From JBGZEX01 sp041846495 (GTDB lineage Bacteria > Bacteroidota > Bacteroidia > Bacteroidales > Marinifilaceae), in assembly GCA_041846495.1 (NCBI GenBank), contig JBGZEX010000021.1:1-28544 (forward strand): a stretch of 28,544 bases of DNA, written 5' to 3'. Of this stretch, positions 23,683 through 28,544 are shown one piece after another. The notes beneath the pieces are model-generated. The model was not told the origin of the DNA, did no database searches, and saw nothing but the letters and a program-made list of their open reading frames with translations. Within the stretch, counting starts at the first letter, position 1; the number at the start of each line of letters is the position of its first letter. The translations under genes were made by a program, and so were the position numbers.

Positions 23683-24231
23683 ATGAAAGAAAACAGAAAA
23701 TTGGGGAACGAAGAATTAGGGCGTATGGATATTCCCACCTTTAAAAAAGTGCGAAAAATACCCGTAATCATCATATTGGACAATATAAGGAGTCAGCATA
23801 ATACAGGTTCCGTATTTCGTACGGCAGACGCTTTTTTAATTGAAAAAATATATTTATGCGGAATTACGGCCACTCCTCCCCATCGCGAGATTCATAAAAC
23901 GGCGCTCGGAGCGGAAGACAGCGTCGAATGGAAACATACCCCTACCGTCGAAGAAGCCGTTGCGGAGGTTCGAGCGGCCGGCTATACGGTTTGCGCCGTC
24001 GAACAAACCGAAAATGCCGTTTCCCTTGATAAATTCGAACTCGAATTCTCGCGGAAATACGCTTTCATATTCGGAAACGAGGTGAAAGGCGTAAATCAAA
24101 AAGCCGTAGATATGTCGGATATATGCATTGAAATCCCGCAATACGGCACCAAACACTCCCTCAATGTATCCGTATGTGCCGGTATCGTATTATGGCAGAC
24201 GGCACTCCCCCTCCTTAAACCTCGGGAATAA
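23683..24231 (+). CDS. TrmH/SpoU-family RNA 2'-O-methyltransferase
   Basis: The 182-residue product is a SPOUT methyltransferase with the three family motifs: motif 1 DNIRSQHNTGSVFRTAD (conserved Asn and Arg), motif 2 AFIFGNEVKGV, and motif 3 IEIPQYGTKHSLNVSVC, which form the trefoil knot and bind SAM. It is short, with no L30e-like RNA-binding domain at the N-terminus, so it resembles small TrmH or TrmL-type enzymes that methylate a ribose in tRNA. The exact nucleotide cannot be told from sequence. It lies 25 bases after miaB, another tRNA-modifying gene, and its 3' end overlaps that of folP by 17 bases on the opposite strand. Confidence 0.88.
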   Translation: MKENRKLGNEELGRMDIPTFKKVRKIPVIIILDNIRSQHNTGSVFRTADAFLIEKIYLCGITATPPHREIHKTALGAEDSVEWKHTPTVEEAVAEVRAAGYTVCAVEQTENAVSLDKFELEFSRKYAFIFGNEVKGVNQKAVDMSDICIEIPQYGTKHSLNVSVCAGIVLWQTALPLLKPRE

Positions 24232-25054
24232 GCTTACGGCATATTTTTACGGCCTCTACGGCTTCTTTTACGTCGTGTACCCTCAATATATCCGCTCCTT
24301 TCAATAATGCTACGGTGTTCAAGACGGTAGTCCCGTTCAAAGCATCCTGAGGCCGTCCTCCGATTAATTTATATATCATGGATTTCCTCGATATACCCAC
24401 TAAAACGGGATAACCCATACGTTTAAACCGTTCCAATTCTCTCATTAAAATATAATTATGCTCAAGTGTTTTGCCGAAACCGAAACCCGGATCCAATACG
24501 ATATTGTCAAATCCCTTACGATTGAGTTCTTTTATTCTTTCCGACAAAAACGCTCTCACCTCCTCGACTACATTGCCGTAACGAGGCGACTGCTGCATCG
24601 TATGCGGTTCTCCCTGTATATGCATCAATATATACGGTAATCCCGTAGAGGCCACAAAATCGAACATCCCTTCCGTCATGGTTCCTCCGGATATATCGTT
24701 GATGATTACCGGCCCCATACAGGTAAAAACCTCTTTGGCCACATCCGCACGAAAAGTGTCGACGGATACGGGAATAGCGGGGAAATATTTGCGTATGAGC
24801 TCCACTGCCCAAGACAAACGCAGGATTTCTTCTTCCGCACTCACGGTTTCGGCACCGGGACGGGTCGAATAAGCTCCCACATCGATTATATCGCCTCCAT
24901 CTTCGACGATTTTATGTATTCTTTCAATCAAAGCTTTTTCACTCGTATATCGTCCTCCGTCATAAAACGAATCGTCCGTAACATTCAATATTCCCATAAC
25001 CAAAGGACGGGAAAAGTATAGGGTTTTATCCCCCAACTTTAAAAACTTGGCCAT
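24215..25054 (-). CDS. folP: Dihydropteroate synthase
   Basis: FolP condenses p-aminobenzoate with dihydropterin pyrophosphate in folate synthesis and is the sulfonamide target. The 279-residue TIM barrel shows all signature loops: MGILNVTDDSFYDGG near the start, IDVGAYSTRPGAE, VSVDTFRADVA, IINDISGG, ILMHIQGEPHTMQ, LDPGFGFGKT, VGISRKSMI and the terminal LRVHDV. The start is ATG 25054 (MAKFLKLGDK); an in-frame ATG at 25192 would run back through the next gene and adds a non-family hydrophobic stretch. It is divergent from the DUF1599 gene and overlaps the TrmH-like gene tail to tail by 17 bases. Confidence 0.96.
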   Translation of the reverse strand: MAKFLKLGDKTLYFSRPLVMGILNVTDDSFYDGGRYTSEKALIERIHKIVEDGGDIIDVGAYSTRPGAETVSAEEEILRLSWAVELIRKYFPAIPVSVDTFRADVAKEVFTCMGPVIINDISGGTMTEGMFDFVASTGLPYILMHIQGEPHTMQQSPRYGNVVEEVRAFLSERIKELNRKGFDNIVLDPGFGFGKTLEHNYILMRELERFKRMGYPVLVGISRKSMIYKLIGGRPQDALNGTTVLNTVALLKGADILRVHDVKEAVEAVKICRKLIPEV

Positions 25055-25082
25055 AAATTCTTTTTTTATTAACTTTACATCC

Positions 25083-25113
25083 CAAAGTAACGATTTGTTT
25101 TTGATATTTTCAA
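25083..25113 (-). promoter_or_regulatory. Candidate promoter for folP
   Basis: On the minus strand TTG (plus 25111-25113), a 20-base spacer and TTACTTTG (plus 25083-25090) fit the Bacteroidota promoter with one mismatch in the -7 box. The transcript would start near 25079, about 25 bases upstream of the folP ATG. The element lies in the 67-base gap shared with the divergent DUF1599 gene. Confidence 0.45.
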
Positions 25114-25121
25114 TTTCCGAT

Positions 25122-25691
25122 ATGAAAAATAAGACAATGAATACGAATGAAGAATACGATATCGTATTCAATATGTGCAGCGATATTTTCAATAAAAAAA
25201 TGCACGATTACGGAACGGCTTGGAGAATTATGCGTCCGACCTCCATAACCGATCAAATTTTCATCAAAGCGAATCGTATCCGTACCATAGAGGAAAAAGG
25301 CATTGCGCTCGTAAAAGAAGGCGTAGTATCCGAATACATCGGTATCGTAAACTATTGCATTATGGGATTGATACAATTGGAGAATATACCCTATAATCCG
25401 GAGCTGGAGGATTTTTCCGAAATCGAAAAAAAATACAAGGAATATTTCTCGAATGCCAAAGAATTGATGGGTAAAAAGAATCATGATTACGGAGAGGCAT
25501 GGCGAAAAATGCGCACTTCGTCCATCACGGATCTCATATTGATGAAAATAAACCGTACCAAACAGATAGAAGAAAACGACGGCCATACTTACATATCCGA
25601 AGGAATAGATGCGAATTATTACGATATGATAAATTATGCCGTATTCGCACTGATAAAATTAACTGTGGAAAACAATAGTATCGATGGTTAA
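25122..25691 (+). CDS. Duplicated DUF1599-domain protein
   Basis: The 189-residue protein consists of two copies of one helical domain, at about residues 16-87 and 112-182. Each carries the pattern HDYGxAWRxMRxxSITDxI followed by KxNRxxxIEE. This matches DUF1599 (PF07659), which I recall being linked to nucleotide modification in some phages; the chromosomal role is unknown. The conserved His, Asp, Arg and Glu residues are kept in both copies, so both may be active or they may form one joint site. ATG 25122 and ATG 25137 are both possible starts. It overlaps the following gene by 8 bases. The order DUF1599, BT_3928-like, tpiA is also what I remember from Bacteroides. Confidence 0.82.
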   Translation: MKNKTMNTNEEYDIVFNMCSDIFNKKMHDYGTAWRIMRPTSITDQIFIKANRIRTIEEKGIALVKEGVVSEYIGIVNYCIMGLIQLENIPYNPELEDFSEIEKKYKEYFSNAKELMGKKNHDYGEAWRKMRTSSITDLILMKINRTKQIEENDGHTYISEGIDANYYDMINYAVFALIKLTVENNSIDG

Positions 25692-26796
25692 AGTTTTAAA
25701 TATTCTGAAGCTCTTTTTAGGAGGAGTTTTTGTATTTTCAGGATTCGTAAAACTTGTAGATCCCTTAGGTACCGCTTATAAGATTAGCGATTATTTCCGG
25801 ATTCCCGGAATCGAAATTCCCGAGCTCGCAGCCGTCATCCTTTCCGTTCTCTTATCCGTATTCGAATTCGCTATGGGTACCGGACTTATCTTAAATCTCA
25901 AATTCCGCCTTTTCTCTTTCCTCTCCTGCATATTTATGAGTATAATGACAATTATCAGTCTGATACTCGCTTTATGGAAGCCTATAGAAGATTGCGGATG
26001 TTTCGGCGACTTCATCAAATTATCGAACGAAGCTACGTTCGGGAAAAACCTTATCCTGCTGATATTTTCCCTCCTCATATTCACCCACCGGGATTATTTT
26101 CGACCCCCGGCCTACCCCGCAACTATGTGGCTCGTATGGTCTATTGCTCTCATTCTATCTCTATGCATAGGTATCCGAAGCTATCGTTATTTACCCCTTA
26201 TAGACTTCCGTCCCTATGCCGTAGGAGTAAATATTAAAGAGAGCATCGACAATTTCAAGTATGATGCCGAAGCCTCATCCGTACTGAAATACAGAAATAA
26301 GATAACGGGAGAAATCCGCAATTTTACGGAAGACGATTATCCGTGGCGGGATTCCGTAAAATGGGAATTCGTCGATATCGTCTCCCGATATCCGGACGGA
26401 ATATCCTCCGGAAATATAAACGATTTTACGGTTTGGGATACGGATTCCCGAAATATAGGTCCGGATATCCTCGATGACGATGTTTTCATGCTCGTATTGA
26501 GAGATATCGGCAATATCTCTTCGAAAGAAATCGAAAAAATTCGACAAACGGCGCATTATGCCTTTTCAAACGACATGCCGTTTTATATAGTCACCTCTTC
26601 TTCCATAGAAACCGTAAGAAAACGAATCGATTCGACCGGTAATGAAATCTTTAATATAAAATACGGGAATATGGATGATACCCAACTCAAAACCATCATA
26701 CGCTCCGATCCGGGGCTTCTCCTCATAAGTAAAGGCCGGATCTTGAGGAAATGGAGCAAACGGGATATGCCCGTTTCTTTCGATACGCATCCGTAG
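25684..26796 (+). CDS. BT_3928-like DoxX/MauE-type membrane protein
   Basis: The 370-residue protein has an N-terminal membrane half with about four helices of the DoxX/MauE kind (LFLGGVFVFSGFVKLVDPLG, residues 11-30; FEFAMGTGLIL) and a cysteine motif C104-G-C106-F-G-D after the third helix, typical of MauE-like proteins that may handle thiols. The second half, after another helix near residue 150, looks like a soluble thioredoxin-fold domain (DDDVFMLVLRDIG, MPFYIVTSS, GLLLISKGRILRKW) but lacks a CxxC active site. It overlaps the DUF1599 gene by 8 bases and precedes tpiA by 44 bases. The family is known in Bacteroidales; its biochemical role is not established. Confidence 0.83.
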   Translation: MVKVLNILKLFLGGVFVFSGFVKLVDPLGTAYKISDYFRIPGIEIPELAAVILSVLLSVFEFAMGTGLILNLKFRLFSFLSCIFMSIMTIISLILALWKPIEDCGCFGDFIKLSNEATFGKNLILLIFSLLIFTHRDYFRPPAYPATMWLVWSIALILSLCIGIRSYRYLPLIDFRPYAVGVNIKESIDNFKYDAEASSVLKYRNKITGEIRNFTEDDYPWRDSVKWEFVDIVSRYPDGISSGNINDFTVWDTDSRNIGPDILDDDVFMLVLRDIGNISSKEIEKIRQTAHYAFSNDMPFYIVTSSSIETVRKRIDSTGNEIFNIKYGNMDDTQLKTIIRSDPGLLLISKGRILRKWSKRDMPVSFDTHP

Positions 26797-26840
26797 CACA
26801 ACTGTTCGGAATATAATAATAACCCTTAAAATTTAAATAT

Positions 26841-27608
26841 ATGAGAAAAAAAATCGTAGCCGGCAATTGGAAAATGAACAAAACTTTTGACGAAGGTATC
26901 GAATTGATAAAAGAAATCAATAAAAATCTGAAGACGATGGGAAGCTCGAAAGTCGAAACAATCATCGTCCCCCCCTTTATCCATTTATACGAAGCCAACA
27001 AAGAATCGGATTCCCGCTTTGTCGCTATCGGAGCACAAAATTGCGCTTCGGAACCCCAAGGAGCCTATACGGGAGAAATCTCCGCAGCCATGATAAGCTC
27101 TACCGGATGCAAATACGTCATACTCGGACATTCGGAAAGACGGACTTATTACGGAGAAACTTCCGATATATTAGTAAAAAAAATAAAACAGGCTTTGGAG
27201 AATCGATTGGAAATTATTTTCTGTATCGGAGAATCCCTTGAAGAAAGAACTTCCGGAAAGCATTTCAAAGTTATAGAAGAGCAAATATCCCGGGCCCTAT
27301 TCCAACTAAGTTCCGAAGAATTTACCCATATCGTCTTAGCCTATGAACCGGTATGGGCCATAGGTACGGGCAAAACCGCCACTTCTGCCCAGGCTCAGGA
27401 AATGCACGCTTTCATCCGTTCTCTCATAGCAGGCAAATACGGTAAAACTCAAGCCGATTCGGTTTCCATCCTCTACGGAGGAAGCTGCAATCCCAAAAAT
27501 GCGGACGAATTATTCCAAAATCCGGATGTGGACGGAGGACTTATAGGAGGAGCTGCTTTAAAAGCCGAAGACTTCTTGGCTATCGTAAAAGCCCGTAATA
27601 TGTATTGA
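26841..27608 (+). CDS. tpiA: Triosephosphate isomerase
   Basis: TpiA interconverts dihydroxyacetone phosphate and glyceraldehyde 3-phosphate in glycolysis. The 255-residue TIM barrel has the catalytic residues N9 and K11 (GNWKMNK), H97 (ILGHSERR) and E169 (AYEPVWAIGTGKTAT, including the mobile loop), and the phosphate-binding segments YGGSCNPKN and GGLIGGAALK. It comes 44 bases after the BT_3928-like gene without a visible promoter, so it may share that transcript. A 15-bp perfect hairpin follows. Confidence 0.97.
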   Translation: MRKKIVAGNWKMNKTFDEGIELIKEINKNLKTMGSSKVETIIVPPFIHLYEANKESDSRFVAIGAQNCASEPQGAYTGEISAAMISSTGCKYVILGHSERRTYYGETSDILVKKIKQALENRLEIIFCIGESLEERTSGKHFKVIEEQISRALFQLSSEEFTHIVLAYEPVWAIGTGKTATSAQAQEMHAFIRSLIAGKYGKTQADSVSILYGGSCNPKNADELFQNPDVDGGLIGGAALKAEDFLAIVKARNMY

Positions 27609-27626
27609 AAATTCCGAGCGAAATAA

Positions 27627-27666
27627 GTATACCGTCCGAAATCTCACATACTTTCGGACGGTATAC
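27627..27666. terminator. Bidirectional terminator hairpin between tpiA and the thioesterase gene
   Basis: GTATACCGTCCGAAA (27627-27641) and its exact reverse complement (27652-27666) form a 15-bp stem with a 10-base loop. It sits between two convergent genes, 18 bases after tpiA and 6 bases beyond the thioesterase stop, so it can serve both strands. There is no strong T tract on either side. Confidence 0.82.
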
Positions 27667-27672
27667 CGAAAA

Positions 27673-28098
27673 TCAATTGGTTTCCGAATTTTTATCCGGC
27701 AATACCATATTGGTCACATGACATACGGAAACAAGAGTATCGAATTCATCTCGAATCTCCACCTCCAATACCTGCGTACGCCCTCCTTTATGAAGAAACT
27801 TCGCTCTTCCTTTCACATAGTTTCCTTTGGCCTTTTTCATATGATTGCCGCTCACTTGCATACCGAATACATTGACATTCTCCCCTCTTCTTATCATCAA
27901 TCCCAAAGCACCTCCGAGGGTTTCCGCCAAAGCCAAATTGGCACCGCCGTGCAAATCCCCTCCGGGACGCACAGTACGTTCGTCTATAGGCATTTCGGCT
28001 TCCAACCAATCCGATCCGCATGCCGTAAATCTTATGCCTAAAGAAGCGATGAGTCCGCATGCCGTTTTCTCATTCAATAAATCGATTATATTTTCCAT
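27673..28098 (-). CDS. Hotdog-fold thioesterase, MenI/YdiI-like
   Basis: The 141-residue protein is a single hotdog domain of the PaaI/YdiI type. The active-site helix is H50-G-G-A with E59 (DLHGGANLALAETLGG), and the preceding MPIDERTVRPGG matches E. coli YdiI/MenI closely. That enzyme releases 1,4-dihydroxy-2-naphthoate from its CoA ester in menaquinone synthesis, which would suit a Bacteroidales cell that relies on menaquinone. Related enzymes hydrolyse other acyl-CoAs, and no men gene lies in the window, so the substrate stays open. It is 10 bases downstream of the DUF4491 gene and likely co-transcribed with it. Confidence 0.85.
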   Translation of the reverse strand: MENIIDLLNEKTACGLIASLGIRFTACGSDWLEAEMPIDERTVRPGGDLHGGANLALAETLGGALGLMIRRGENVNVFGMQVSGNHMKKAKGNYVKGRAKFLHKGGRTQVLEVEIRDEFDTLVSVCHVTNMVLPDKNSETN

Positions 28099-28108
28099 AA
28101 ACCGAAAT

Positions 28109-28429
28109 CTATATTTTATCGTAATCGGATAAACGGTTCGGATTTTTAGGGAACCAGCCTCTAAGCACCCTCTTACGCTGCTCGAAAATTTCCTTTATGG
28201 TCCAAAAAGAAGAAAATGCGAAAACCCCGAAAGCGGAAGCGGCTACTAGATCGTCTATCCATAAACTGGCAATAATTCCCATTATACCCAAAATAAGAAA
28301 CCACCACCAACAGGAAGTACCGAAATGATATTCGCATTTTATCACCAAAGGATGAAAGAGTCCGATAATTAAAAACGTGACTATTCCTATAATCAATCCT
28401 GCAAGTTGATATTCGTATATAAAATCCAT
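28109..28429 (-). CDS. DUF4491 family small membrane protein
   Basis: The 106-residue protein matches the DUF4491 pattern: three hydrophobic helices (about residues 9-27, 40-56 and 60-76), HPLVIKCEYHFGTSCWWWF between the first two, and the conserved cytoplasmic tail KEIFEQRKRVLRGWFPKNPN. I choose ATG 28429 (MDFIYEYQLAGL), as family members start shortly before the first helix; an in-frame ATG at 28480 lies upstream of a perfect -7 box. The function of the family is unknown. The downstream thioesterase gene starts 10 bases after its stop. Confidence 0.85.
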   Translation of the reverse strand: MDFIYEYQLAGLIIGIVTFLIIGLFHPLVIKCEYHFGTSCWWWFLILGIMGIIASLWIDDLVAASAFGVFAFSSFWTIKEIFEQRKRVLRGWFPKNPNRLSDYDKI

Positions 28430-28451
28430 AATTTCTATGATTCCAAATTTG

Positions 28452-28459
28452 CAAATATA
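28452..28459 (-). promoter_or_regulatory. -7 box for the DUF4491-thioesterase pair
   Basis: On the minus strand TATATTTG is a perfect TAnnTTTG match, with a predicted transcript start near 28448 and a leader of about 19 bases before the ATG at 28429. The -33 region has TTA rather than TTG at the right spacing. The remaining bases to the window end hold nothing I can assign. Confidence 0.5.
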
Positions 28460-28544
28460 AAAAAAAACCGAATAACCCATAAATTTTAGACGTATGATTA
28501 ATATCTAATTATTGCTGTCCGCTAAACCATAATTATCTTGCCCC

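Noticed and set aside
25055..25192. N-terminal extension of folP to ATG 25192
   Set aside because: It would overlap the divergent DUF1599 coding region and adds 46 non-family residues; the candidate promoter lies inside it.
1..28544. A defence island, secretion system or biosynthetic cluster
   Set aside because: Every gene was matched to a housekeeping or envelope family, or to an isolated unknown; no set of adjacent unknowns with linked enzymatic logic was found.

Overview
The window comes from a chromosome of the phylum Bacteroidota, most likely order Bacteroidales. Several sequence features point there. Proteins belong to families I know mainly from Bacteroidales (BT_3928-like DoxX/MauE protein, DUF4491, DUF2851, DUF1599). 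The gene order purH-mreB-mreC-mreD-mrdA-rodA is typical. Shine-Dalgarno sequences are largely absent. Several intergenic regions carry -7 boxes matching or nearly matching the TAnnTTTG consensus. The DNA is fairly AT-rich. I cannot name the genus. No rRNA, tRNA, CRISPR array, insertion sequence or prophage gene is visible, and coding density is high (largest gene-free gap about 205 bases), so this is mainly a housekeeping region.

Layout. 1-7073 (+): the 3' part of purH, then a tightly packed rod-shape and cell-wall elongation operon (mreB, mreC, mreD, PBP2/mrdA, rodA). 7074-10202 (+): a promoter, then hutI and a fused glutamate formimidoyltransferase/formimino-THF cyclodeaminase, the late steps of histidine breakdown, ending in a large hairpin. 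10330-13725 (+): a DUF2156 protein, an Eis-like GNAT protein and the recombinase XerD, joined by two 4-base ATGA overlaps, then a small HEAT-like protein. 13749-14873 (-): an exported protein with a carboxypeptidase-like regulatory domain. 14984-16025 (+): a coiled-coil lipoprotein and a one-helix membrane protein with a four-cysteine cluster. 16121-19076 (-): a DUF2851 protein and prolyl-tRNA synthetase. 19263-22230 (+): a lipoprotein with an extreme Trp/Tyr-rich region and a perfect 15-bp tandem repeat, followed by a FadL-like outer-membrane barrel and a strong terminator. 22320-24231 (+): miaB and a TrmH-family RNA methyltransferase. 24215-25054 (-): folP, overlapping the previous gene tail to tail. 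25122-27608 (+): a duplicated DUF1599 protein, a BT_3928-like membrane protein and tpiA. 27673-28429 (-): a MenI/YdiI-like hotdog thioesterase and a DUF4491 membrane protein.

How the genes work together. MreB, MreC, MreD, RodA and PBP2 form the elongasome, in which RodA polymerises glycan and PBP2 cross-links it. HutI and the fused FTCD turn imidazolonepropionate into formiminoglutamate and then pass the one-carbon unit to tetrahydrofolate; hutH and hutU are not in the window. MiaB, the TrmH-like enzyme and ProS serve tRNA and translation. FolP (folate), purH (formyl-THF use) and FTCD all touch one-carbon metabolism but are not co-transcribed.

I found no convincing new multi-gene system. The items most worth a second look are the Trp/Tyr-rich repeat lipoprotein with its barrel neighbour, the coupled acyltransferase-fold/XerD operon, the coiled-coil lipoprotein/cysteine-cluster pair, and the duplicated DUF1599 protein. 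Promoter and terminator calls were made by eye from motifs.
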